A stretch of 64,000 bases of DNA from Isoetes taiwanensis (lineage: Eukaryota; Streptophyta; Lycopodiopsida; Isoetales; Isoetaceae). The position numbers and the translations under genes were made by a program. Under the pieces are notes generated by a model that worked only from the letters and a program-made list of their open reading frames with translations, was not told the DNA's origin and searched no databases. Of the stretch, positions 50,181 through 61,180 are shown piece by piece (positions within the stretch are counted from its first letter, which is position 1; each line of letters begins with the position of its first letter). Location of the stretch: positions 153,217 through 217,216 of the forward strand of contig JAJEKV010000416.1 of assembly GCA_021234155.1 (NCBI GenBank), read 5' to 3'.

Positions 50181-53100
50181 CATGTCTCGATCAACCCTCC
50201 TCAAAGAAGGTATTTCCGCGCTTTTTAGCACTAGTCAATTCGGACCATTAGCATCTTAGATTTTCAATCGAAGAGTTCGACAAGATCGCGACGGCCATGA
50301 TCTTTGTCGATCTCTATAATCAGATAAGTTTGTTTAGTGCTCTTTAAATCGCAGACGCGATTTCGAGAGCGGGTTTATTAATAACATGTAGCGTTTAGTT
50401 ATCTCAAGGGTCGCCGCCGCGATTGTTGAGAACATAATGAGGACATTCTTGTTTGTATTGCTTCCAAGGATCGTGGTCGCTGTTCCTTGAAAGCACTTTG
50501 TTTTAACATGTTTGCTTACCTATATCCTGCGATATCGTTTGAGGTTTCAAGTGCCCTCACTAATTGCGCCACGATTTCACTGAGGGGTTTTATTTATAAC
50601 AAGCAAAGATATAGTTGTCTAAAGGATCGCGGCGTTCCTTGGAGGCACTTCAGTATTAAGGTGTTTGTTAACTTAAATTTAGCTAAACGTAAAGCCATGG
50701 CGATGTCCTTAACCTTTTAATGATCTTCATAAAAGACTTGACCTCTTCGAGGGCAAGCGTTGAACCCATGCGCATAGTAACTCCATAAAAGTCGGAAGTG
50801 GTGCATGGAAATTGCCCGTGCAATACCACATATCAAAGGGGACCGCAAGAAGGACCTACTCACTCTTCTTCGTGACAGAAAGGGACCGCATGACTTTGAA
50901 CAATTGGGCATCATCGTTGCCATGTGGAGGGTACGAAGAATAACGTCTGTGTGATGCTATTATATGTAGCGTGGAGGACACGCACCACCAAGTAGCTTTG
51001 TGGAGTACATCCCGCGATGGCGTGACTACATTTCCTAGCATCATGGTCGCAAGCAAACACAACAAGTTTCCGGGCTAGTGGCAAGGGTGTGCCAATGAGT
51101 GCAAAGGGGTATGGTTGATTACGCCATCATATGATTCTTTGTCTCTCTCCCGTATCAAGTGCAAAGAGACCTTCTTGTGGGCTTCCGACAAGTGCAAAAA
51201 GGGTTGTCATTGAGATAAGAAGCCTCCTTCTTGTGCCGTAAAGGCTACTAAAGACAACAAGCTACCCCGCTTATGGATACAAATTGGTTGCGCGGTTGCT
51301 AAAAAGGATTTGTTGTTCCATTGGTCGCGGTTGGTGAACCATACGCACTAAAAAGATCCGTAAGTGACTTCCTCTTGTAATCCAATTTCTTGGCAGGTTG
51401 TAGATCCCATCGCCCCAAAATTGCTCATGCCCCCCCTATAGTACATTCTAGTGAAAAGGAAGAACCAAGCATAAACGAAAAGCACGTAGTTTCAGATTAA
51501 ACTTCGAAGTTAAATCTGAGATGATAAGAGCCTTCTACATTATCTACGTCTACCTCATCGGTGTCCCAAACACCACTTCAACCCAATAACTTGGCCTTAC
51601 GCTATTAGATGCACGAGGAACCGGGGTTCAACCCTGGCCGAGGAAAAAATGCTTGCGAACAGATAAAGAAAAACTCAAGAGTTTAAAAATTTTTATCCAA
51701 TGGGGTGAATTGGTTCACAAAAGTAAGTATCTTCATCGCGGAGCGGCTCCAAAGAATAATGACGCGATTTGATTCCGATCTAACGATCATGTGCAAACGC
51801 TAATAAGGAGCTTCAAGAAGTGCCCTACGAGGTTCTCTTTCCGGGCAGATGTTGTGCCTTTTGACCCTATCACAAAGTAAGTGCTTTGTATACATACATT
51901 AGTGTTATGTATTAAAATACTAAATTACTTTCTTTGCAGAAAATAATTACTTGGTCGGGGCCCCGAGGAGCTTGACAACAAAAATTCTACATTATTTCGA
52001 AAACCACGATATTTTCTCGCCGGATCCTTTGCTTTGTGATGGGGCGTTGGAGCAACCGGAGTTTGCTAAAGTTTATGCCAAAAAGAAGAACGCAGTGCTC
52101 AATGAAACCTCGTCAAACAAAGTACATCCAATTATCTCTTCAATGCAACGACATAATTGCGCATTAATCGCGGTAGAGAGCCACTAGTGGAGAAGCTTCA
52201 ACAATCGCGGTAATCAGCACAAGGCTTTTCGGTTTGCCCTCCACAAGGACCAACGGGCACTGTAAAGAAGAACATCGGCTTGGAAGGTAAGCCTATTCAC
52301 TTTTGGCTTTGGCGGTCAAGCGGGCTGATCCTAACCAAAGATTTCATTACAGTGATTTTGTCGAGAAGTGGCGCACCACTACATTGAAGGTCAAAGAACT
52401 TAAAGCATCTAAAAGCGGTTTCTGTTTATGCACGACGAACCATGGGCAAAGTTCATGGAGGTTGTAAATAAGTGGGCAGGACGGAAGCTATCAGATGACC
52501 ATGGGGAACTGCCAGACAAGTCAACAAAAGATTTTTTCAATAAAACATTTCTCGGTACCTTTGTGGCATGAATAATGGAGGTAACCCAACTTATGGACGA
52601 AGGGATTACGATGGGAAAGACATTTTTTGAAGATGCAACCTGGATATACCGGCAGGCATGACTGCAAGCAGAGGGCCTTGGACCTCAGAACTTTGACCTT
52701 GATGCACCGTGAGGTGCTATCATATGCCAATTGCTTGTTAGATAAACAATACGGCAGCAAGGCGGAGCTTGTGGCACTCTTCCCCGAAGCTCAATGAACG
52801 AGGCTACTTGATATAAAGGTATGAATTTTGATTATATCAAGGCCAACTATAACAAGGATCACGCCCAGGGAAATCTTCCGAAAGTGTTTTCTTAGAAGCT
52901 ATTACATGCCTATATATACTCAAACCGCATGAAGTAAGGAAACTGAAAGAGAAGAGAAACATTGTGCAAGCAATAACAAAATCTGGTATTCTTGTGCGGG
53001 GCAAGGCAAATGTAAAATGCCACAATGGTTTTATTGACATGCGCAGTGAGTTTTTTTTTTTTGAGGCAAGATATTTATATTTTATTGATAAAAAATGGTA

Positions 53101-55005
53101 CAAGATCTTATTACACCTCATAACAGGGCTAGATAGGAAGTATTCGAACCACACCCGAAGAAGAGGGGTGGATAAGATGCACAAACTTAGTACTTGGAGC
53201 CAAGGTAGCTCAACTTCTTTCTCATTATTCCTCATACTAACAGAGGCCCATCCTGCTTTTTCTCAAAAAGAGTACTCACACATAAGCCACACCTCTTCTA
53301 AAAAAAAATGTGATACTAGAGGAACAACCCCGGATCTTTCCACTCCGTTTGGGACATCTCATTCAGCCCTCAAAAGGGGGTGTCAAATTGAGATGCCAAG
53401 AAGAGATTCTATCACACATAAAAGTTTCTATCAGATCAAAGAAAGGGCAGAGAGCACATTACTTCCCGGCCGCAAACCACTTGAAGCGGGCCCCTTGAAA
53501 AAATGCAAAGAAGGGAAGGCCGGGAAGCCAGCTTCATCCCGCGCGGTTAACTAGGCTTTGTAATCCACAACATCAGCGGTACTCATGAGAGGTGCTCCGC
53601 TTTCCCACTATGAAGGACATCCGCCAAGCTCGCCCTAAAGGGGTGGTCCGCCATCCCCCTACACATCCCAAACGCCAAAGACAGCCACAACTTCCAATGC
53701 TCCTTCCAAAAGCAGCCAACACCGTTTGGGAAGTTAAAAAGTACACGGATCTATTCAGCAGGATTGCAAGCATGACAACTGCAAAGGTGTATCACATCGT
53801 CATGTTCTTGAGATTTGTCCACTTGCCAAACTGCTTGTACAGCCAAAGTCAGATCCAGGGGAGTTCACATGTCTCCATGGGTGTTTATGAAGAACAGGGC
53901 TGGGTTAGCAAGAAAATGGTTAAGGAATTTCAAATTTTGGCCACCCATGTAACGTCCCAATAGAAGTGAGGCGCCAGATCTTGCCTATGCAGCCCAAGTT
54001 GAGTCTCGTCTAACTCGGGGGACCAATGCACCCAGAGGCACACCTCTTCCAAAATATCCAATTACAGGTAATGAGGAGATGGACGCGAAGACCAAGAAAA
54101 AGTATCAGGAATACTTCACAGGTAAGCCAAAGTTCTCATGGGCAGCTATGGAAGGGGACTTCATTCTTAAAGGCCAGGCTAAAACGTCATATATTTATGC
54201 CATGGTCAAGGAGTTGGTTCCCGAAGACGGTGTTGTTCTTGACTTCTTCTCCGCGGGGACAGCTTCTAGAGTGGCTCTGATGCAAGGGAAACGTAGTGTT
54301 TCCTTTGAGTATGACGACAAGGTGTGCAGGTTTTTGAGATCCTTCTTCGAAACATTAGAGAAAATGGCAACGCCTAAGTGTGAAGAAGAAGAAGAAATTC
54401 ACAAAGAAGTCCCTAACGAGCGGACTTGCGGGACCTCAAAATAACTCAAGAGACCAACTGAAGTAAAATGGACGCAGATTCCCGGATCGCTTAGATCGTA
54501 AAGGCTTTGAACAGAGGCTACGAAAAACTCGGGCTTTGCTAGAGAAGACGGAAAAGGACTCGATCGCACTTGATCATACATTCAAAAAGCTCGAGGTAAC
54601 TTGAACAGAAAATTTGAATGTGCAATGCCATTAATAATCGTATGCTCAACAAACAATCTACCCGCTTTGTATAAGTGGGTACATCTCGAGGTCGACTTTC
54701 ACCAAGACCCGTAAAACATCGAAGGAAGCAAGAGAAGGAAATTACCGGGCATCGCCTCAATTTCTAGTGAACTACGGAGGAATTATTAGATAATGATGGG
54801 TTTCGTATGCGAGGATATCGCCCGCAATGAACGAGAGATCCCTTCAATTACTGTGGATATTTCAAAATAAATCTCTCTACGCACCCTTGCGCTAGGAAAG
54901 GAACATGCAGATAGAATGGCCAAGAAACTTGGCATTACCCGCATTCGGTGGAAAGAGACTCAATAGAACGGACTTAGTGATGTAATCGGCTTTATTGATG
55001 TGAAA
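50181..55005 (+). pseudogene. Broken multi-exon gene with DNA-methyltransferase-like C-terminal motif
   Basis: Ordered plus-strand pieces: ATG 50181 MSRSTLLKEGISALFSTSQF; IARAIPHIKGDRKKDLLTLL (50800s); Cys-rich IKCKETFLWASDKCKKGC (about 51150-51200); FRADVVPFDPITK then intron-like GTAAGTGC ... TTTGCAG (51879-51940) and KILHYFENHDIFSPDPLLCD (51970s); HREVLSYANCLLDKQYGSK; IVQAITKSGILVRGKANVKC (52960s), interrupted by a LINE fragment; then 53953-54444 open, containing VVLDFFSAGTASRVALMQGK and VSFEYDD. The last part fits motif I of N4/N6 DNA methyltransferases (LDxFxGxGT, then GRxxxxxExD), which bind SAM, but Gly is altered (SAGTAS) and a DPPY motif IV was not found. A coiled coil (FEQRLRKTRALLEKTEKD) follows. 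Cut at 55006 by element D. Function uncertain. Confidence 0.5.
53051..53700 (-). mobile_element. LINE-type 3'-end fragment
   Basis: Starts with 12 T after GCGCAGTGAG, i.e. a poly(A) tail on the minus strand, preceded by AATAAAATATAAATATCTTG, a typical LINE/SINE 3' end. Minus-strand frames upstream (KLWLSLAFGMCRGMADHPF) faintly recall the plant LINE C-terminus. It interrupts the methyltransferase-like gene. Right border uncertain. Confidence 0.5.
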
Positions 55006-56679
55006 TGTGACGCCCTCTACCAGATACCTGCACTCACCGATACAAACAGGAGTTCATCCCATACCAGCTCCATGCCGATATTGTGGCCCTCCACATGACA
55101 TCGCAACCGCGGACGGATTCCGATTGGGAAGAGTGAAGGGGTCATTTTACCCCCGTCTCCCTCGTGGCCTACCTAGTTAGCGAAGGCGCAAAACATACAT
55201 GTCAAGATACAACATAATCACATATCCACCTCGGCGGGGTGGGGCATCCACATCCGAGATAGACAATGATCGCGATCAAACATAGGGGGGAATCCTACCT
55301 AAGGCTCCTGACTCAAAGGGACGATCGACGCTTGGGTCTCCGTGAGTTCACGAGCGCATGTAATTCATGGCAATGGATTTTATCGGCATAAGAACATGGC
55401 ATAGGGTTGTCCACTCCATCAACCCTCCCTGTGCACACTTTAGTAGTAGGTCAAAAAGTGTTGGGACCTCGACCGAGCCTGGGATGCATAGCCAAAGAGG
55501 CTATTCCCCGGGTTGCATCTCCCCGGTTCCGATGGGGCAGGTAGGATCACTCCCTCCGGAGATCTACGTCCGACTCAAAGGAGACTAGAGGGCCACCGCC
55601 TTATTCGACCGAACCCAATGGAAAGTGAACACCACTTCACGGGTGTCGAGCCCATGCCTTGCCCGCACTCGTGGCAAGCCATTAGGCCTAGTCGCAATGA
55701 TCCCCTCGTAGGCTTTACACACCGGAGGGATCGTTCAAGAGTCGAACACCTAACCTCCTTTTTAGCCACCGCCCCTTCACGTACCAAAGTGTGTGTGGAT
55801 CTTGCACCTGAGGCGAATCTATAGTGTGTTAGAGAGGCTAATCTAGGAGCATCTACTACCAAGCTTTAGGTCTCTACCCCTTCCCAATACAAGGAGTTCA
55901 TAGAGATACATCATCCATATACATCACGGTAAGAACTAAAGAACTAGATCTAATCTATATCATAGAGTTAGGTTCTTTTAGTGTTAGAGTCCGTATCTAG
56001 AGAGATGCGGAATAATGCTATGGGCAATTTAATGGGCTAAACCTCATCGATTCTAAGATGAAAAATATGGTTTAAGCTATTAAATTGCCTAAATACCCCG
56101 ATCCTTGAGTGGCTCCTCCTCGACTGAAGTTCGACCATCCCGCTTGAACTACTCAATCATGTGGAAACTAATGGGCCAATTCTCTCAGGCAGAGTCTGGG
56201 AGGCGGTTTTGGCTCTTGAGGCAGCCAAAACAGAGCTCTAAAACCCTAGAAACGAAAAATGGGCAAGTTAGGGTTTCCTCTCCTAAATAGACAAGGGGGA
56301 AAGCTAGAGTTTCCAATTATCCCCTTTTGGCATGTGGGATAATTGGGAATGGACCCACTTGCCTTTAATGGCTAGGTGGCAAAATGTGTCCACATGGAAA
56401 GGTGTGCCCTTAATAAATGTGCACATTGGTAAATGTGCACATTAATTGCACACTTGGGTATGGCCCACTTGGCATAAAGTGTCCACATGGGAAAATGTGC
56501 ACCTAGATAAATGTGCACATGGGTAAATGTGCACATTAATAAATGCACACTTTGCAAGTTGCCCCTAGGGGCTACCCACCGCTAAACGCTGGCGCATTGG
56601 CGTACCGTCGGTGGCGCGTGCGCTGGTGGCAAAGGCAAAGATACGCCCGGGACCGTGATAATCGTGGCCGAACGCCACA
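55006..56679 (-). repeat. 3' LTR of element D
   Basis: 1.67 kb; minus-strand start TGTGGCGTTCGGCC directly after the polypurine tract, end ...GGGCGTCACA at 55006. Possible target duplication half TGAAA at 55001-55005. U3 contains the same GTGCACATT words (56400-56550) as elements A and C. Confidence 0.85.
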
Positions 56680-56692
56680 TTCTCCCCACCTT
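56680..56692 (-). promoter_or_regulatory. Polypurine tract of element D
   Basis: The minus strand reads AAGGTGGGGAGAA immediately before the LTR, identical to element A; a second near-copy at about 56730-56743. Confidence 0.85.
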
Positions 56693-57532
56693 GAAATGAT
56701 GCCACCGGGCAGCATCGCGGGTTCTCCCCACCTTGGAATCTTCCTAACCTGCAATCAACCTGATACATACGATATACTACTATAATACTTACACATTCAT
56801 TACAATTATCCTAAGGTAATATTTTTAGAACATTATTATGCCATTATCTTAAGAAATAACTTATCAATTCATAACATCATTAAAACAAGTTACTCAATAA
56901 TTATCATGACAATTTAGTTTATCAAAATTATAATTTAATGTTCGAGGTACTCTTCATCCCTTGCAACACATTCTAACAAAAATTTGTGTTGCAAGTCTTC
57001 GTAGCTCGACCTCCTTGCCCTCGGAGAGCCATTGGCTCAGTTGTGTCGACACTACGTTAGTACCATTTAATAATTATTAATAAAATTTTGGTTATATGGT
57101 GACCACCCCACCTATCTACATGGATGCATGGCTAATCTCCGTGGGAAGAGGGTGAATCTTCCATTATGGCCGTGGAGACCTATATATGCCTATATGCCGC
57201 TCATGCCTACACCCTAGTTGCCGGCCGTGGAGGATAGGTCCTTCCCGTTATATGGGCGTGAAGGCCGATTCCTCCTATCAAAGCATATATGGGGCTAAAG
57301 GTGCTTTTCCATTCCTCAATGACCTCCTTTCTTCGAGGTCGTCTACTTCCTCGTGGGACGTATAGACTTTCTAATCTACCTTCCACTCATCCGTTTAAAA
57401 CGCGGTCATGCCTACATGGGCATTACACCACGCCTAGAGATCACCGTAGCGGGTCTCATCATCATTAACAACGCATGCAACCCTATACCTAACATAGGTG
57501 CATGCGTAGATTAATCTTAACTATACATAGAA
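56693..57532 (-). other. Element D 3' untranslated region
   Basis: Aligns with 13818-14659 of element A in reverse. AT-rich centre, no coding signal. Confidence 0.5.
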
Positions 57533-57780
57533 TTAATCTACACAAATCCCGATGCCCGGTTTCCATTTCTTCTGAGATGACCTTGCCGCCCCATTGCTCC
57601 ATAAAGCGGGGTACTTCTTTACTAGATCCTTCTTAAGTACCCATGTCGCGGGTCTTCCATCGCAAGTGTTTCCACTTGACCAAATAATCGAGAAACTCGA
57701 TCTTCTTTGTTTTCTTGAAGGCTTTATCAAGAATCAATTCGAACTATTTCCACCGCTCCTCCGCCATTTCCAACAACGCT
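57533..57780 (-). pseudogene. Element D chromodomain
   Basis: IEFLDYLVKWKHL in one frame and ATWVLKKDLVKKYPALW in the next together give the Chromo fold pattern at the integrase C-terminus. Better preserved than in element A. Confidence 0.75.
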
Positions 57781-58900
57781 AGTGTCCAAGACCGTCTCCG
57801 GATTTGGAGTGTGCTTCTTCAACAAACTCCGTGGAAGACCTTATGAATCTTTAGGTGTGCCGGTAAATCTAACTTGTAGGATTGATTACCTACTCTTTTC
57901 TATTCTGAAAGGTCCAGCCACCTTTGGGGCAAGCTTCTTGCAATTACCGATCGCGGAGCTTTGCACGCTTCACCTTGATCTTGAGCCATACATCCCTCCA
58001 ATTTGGAACTCTCTAATTGTCCCATTCTTTGCTCCACGATGCTCTTTTGTCGACTCCTTTGTCGCTAGGAGATACCCTCGAACTTCTTCCACGAAGTTCG
58101 TGCATGTCGGAAAAAACATCTCATAGAAACCTCTACTTTTGACACAAGGATTGTGCCAAGCATCCGAGTCGCATTGATAGTCAGAGTTGATCATAAATGG
58201 CAAGACATTTGGGATGATTCCCGCTTGGTGCTATTGTATGCAAACTCCACCAAGTGAATAAATTCTTCCCACATACCTTGCTTATTCTGCACGAAGTTTC
58301 AGAGCATGTCCTCCAAAATCCTGTTGCGCAGCCTCCGCTTGGCCATCCGTCTGGGAGGATGATATGTCGCGCTCATGGATAGCTTCGTCTCGAATTGTCG
58401 CAAAGAGGTCTTGCCAAAAGGCACTCATGAACTTTCGATCCCCGCTCTGAGATAATCTCCCTTGGCATGCCATGAAGTGAAGCCCGAAGATCTCTTTGGT
58501 GAAGAGCTTCTGTATCCATAGCGGTATCGTGGAACCCGCAAGGCTAAAATGTGCCATTTTCGACAACTTGTCGACCACTACCATCAAGGCATCCTTCCCT
58601 CTTCCGCCCTTGGAAGCCCTGTTACATAAAATCCATGTCGATCACTTCCCACTTAGCGCTTTGGCTCTATGCCCTCGAATTAAGTCGCCACGCTTCGTCT
58701 GGCGGGCATAGCCGACATTCCTTGATGTAGCGAGCTACCTACTTCTTCATTCCCGCCAATAATTCATTGTATGCTTTGAAATATGTTTTCATGAATCGCA
58801 TATGGCTATTGGGCTGTTGCGTGTCATGGAGGATCAATTTCCTTACCCCGATGATTCGCACGCACAACTTGTTCTTATGGTATAACAGGTTGCCTTCCTT
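57781..58900 (-). pseudogene. Element D integrase
   Basis: 58587-58282 contains VVVDKLSKMAHFSLAG, GDRKFMSAFWQDLFATI and SSSQTDGQAEA, i.e. the core with the (S)DRD-like block and the QTDGQ motif. The zinc-binding part lies about 58650-58880 in other frames. Would insert element DNA into chromatin. Confidence 0.8.
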
Positions 58901-59620
58901 CTTATATGTTTGACGGCTTCCGCTCCCTTATCCTGCTCTAGCCTCCCTCGAGGTTTGCCCATACTTCCTTGAAATCCACATCCGCTGGCAAGGACTCTTC
59001 GATCTTCTTACCAAAGTCGCTTGAGAGGCGCCGAAATTGCATTGCAATGCACTCTAGTTGTCGTGGGATGCCTTGGCGCGATCCGCTACCACACTGAGCT
59101 TCCCCGGCTTGTAGACTATATCAAAGTCATACTCTTCAAGGAACTCCATCCACCTTCTCTCAAAGTTGAGGTGTGGTTATGAATACATACCGGAGGCTTT
59201 GATGATCCAGATCCAATTGGAACTTCCTTCCCAAAAGGTAATGCCTCCAAATTTTAATGCCCGACAACCGCAAGCAATTCCCCGACATGCGCGGGGTAGC
59301 GCCAAGTTTCGGCGCCGTTCATCTTCCGAATCATACACTACTACACGCTCTTCTTGCATGAGCATCGCACTCAGAGCTATCTTACTCGCATCTCTGCCGC
59401 CACAAGCTTATCTTTCTCTCGGATCGCAAAGGTTAAGACGGGGCGGTCGTTAAAGCTTCTTTTTAACAATTCAAACCCCTTTTTGGGCTTTCTTGTGCCA
59501 ATGATCCGCCTAATCTTTCACTTTTTCCGCCCAAGTCAGAAGCGGGGCGCTATCTTAGCAAAGTTCTTCATTTAACTTCCCAGTAGTACCCCCGCTAGGC
59601 CGAAAAACTTCGACCTCATG
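58901..59620 (-). pseudogene. Element D RNase H region
   Basis: Aligns with 11880-12320 of element A; frames around 59400 read LxxxDAS-like and those around 59290 the ALRVWRHYLLG-type block in broken form. Confidence 0.6.
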
Positions 59621-60470
59621 CACATTCTTCTCGTGCCGCCATGAATGGCGGGCTTCGATCTTGAAGGTCCGTCGAATTTAAATTCCTGGCGAGATCACAT
59701 GACCAAGATATTCCACCTTTTCTCCATTAAGAAGTGGCACCGACAACTTGGCGCATAACCGTGCCTCTTCAACTTCTCTAGCACTCTCCTTAAGTGTTGT
59801 AATGTGCTCTTCAAGGGATCCGCTATACACCAAAATATCGTCCAAAGAACACAATCACAAAGGTGTCTAAAAAACTCCTCAAGATGTCGCTCATGAGCCT
59901 CCATGAACGCCGCTGGGCTTTGATAAGCCAAAAGGCATTACCGTGAACTCATAATGCCCATACCGCCGCTCAAAGCTGCGGTTTTATGAATATCTTCTTC
60001 CTTTATGGGCAAAAGTACAGCTAGTGGGTATCAAAAACGCTGCCCCAAAGACTTAGATCAGCACCTCGGATGTACTATTCTATCATAGTATTCTACTTGT
60101 TATTAATTGAGTTGTTACATATTTCTATTGATTACCTAATTACCTGGTGCTAGTACCACGAATTTTAAACAAGCCGCCATATGGGGTGCTATATGAGTGT
60201 CGCCAAGATATGTCCGGACGCTTCGCTTTTGCACCCCACCAAAGATACTTTTGCCCTTATCCGGATCCTCGATGATAGCCCGACCTTAAGTCGATCTTGA
60301 GAAGACTTTTGCTCCCGAAGCCGATCCATCAAATCATCCGACGGGAAGCTGCGACTTGTTCTTGATGGTGTGCTTGTTCAACCGCCTTATAGTCTATGCA
60401 CATTCTCAAACCGCCATCCTTCTTCTTGACAAAAAGAATGGGCGGCTCCAAATGGCTGGTGAGACGCTAG
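59621..60470 (-). pseudogene. Element D reverse transcriptase, interrupted by a MITE
   Basis: Right of the MITE: KKDGGLRMCIDY (about 60395-60430) and the IDLRSGYH-like block (about 60270-60300). Left of it: GHYEFTVMPFG (about 59930-59965), the FFxDILVYS area near 59830, and HLRRVLEKLKRHGYA (59780s). The insertion lies between the SGYH and GHYEF blocks. Confidence 0.75.
60007..60256. mobile_element. MITE inserted in the RT of element D
   Basis: About 250 bp with perfect 11 bp ends GGGCAAAAGTA / TACTTTTGCCC and weaker pairing further in. Flanked by TTAT on both sides (60003-60006, 60257-60260). Element A has an uninterrupted sequence at the corresponding point (ATAAAGGAAGAAG, 11357-11369). Ends and TTA(T) duplication suggest a Tourist (PIF/Harbinger)-type MITE. 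Confidence 0.75.
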
Positions 60471-61180
60471 GTCTGATGAAGCCTAGGTCGAAAGCAACTC
60501 CCGCAATTACTTTTTAGCTCCGCCAACTCCTCTGGGCCGCCATTCTCAGATGGAGTCTTCTTGTTGGCTTCGGCTCCCGGGTTCGAAAGTGCTATCTCAC
60601 ACTCGACTCCCGTCAGTAGGGGAGGTGCTCATCTCGCCGTGGAAGAGATCGCGGAACTCCGCGGATCAACGGGCTATTTGCTTCGGACAACTTGGCCGAG
60701 CACTTTGTCTTCTTTGCTTTCTTCCCGACCGCCTTCCATCTCGCTTTGAAGATGTATGCTACCGCCGCTCTTGATGCACTTGAACAGCCGTTTAGAAGAC
60801 ATACACGCATGATGGGAACAACTTCTTTACCCCCGCGGATCTCAATGATCTTGCCGCCGGGCATTGGGAAGGTCACCTTCCGCTTTTCCACAATCAATGA
60901 TGGCCCCGCCGGGTCCAAGATACTCCATTCCTATGATCAAGTCGCATTTTGCCAATGCCCATTACCGGCCCCATCCGATATTAATCCCTGGTAAATCAAT
61001 GTCGAAGTTGATCCTTCTTGCCTAACCCCGCTTTTACTGCTCCCTTGCTAAAACAACGGGCCTCGGGCTTCCACAAGCTGTGGTTTCAACTTCAACATTT
61101 CCACCATCCTTGGGGATGCAAAATTATGGCTACTTCCCAGTCTATCGGGACTATGAAAGACTTGGCGCTGGCCTTCCCTA
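60471..61180 (-). pseudogene. Element D protease and linker to RT
   Basis: 60918-60613 contains RKVTFPMPGGKIIEI and later peptides colinear with element A at 10740-11000 (KRKVTFPTPDGKIIEI). The protease active-site region lies about 61060-61160, matching the ...SHNFAS... area of A. Confidence 0.65.

Noticed and set aside
51600-51635. GGTTCAACCC resembling a tRNA T-arm
   Set aside because: No A-box, acceptor or anticodon stem can be paired around it.
50181-54444. Bacterial contamination as the source of the methyltransferase motif
   Set aside because: Intron-like splice signals and a LINE insertion within the region are eukaryotic.
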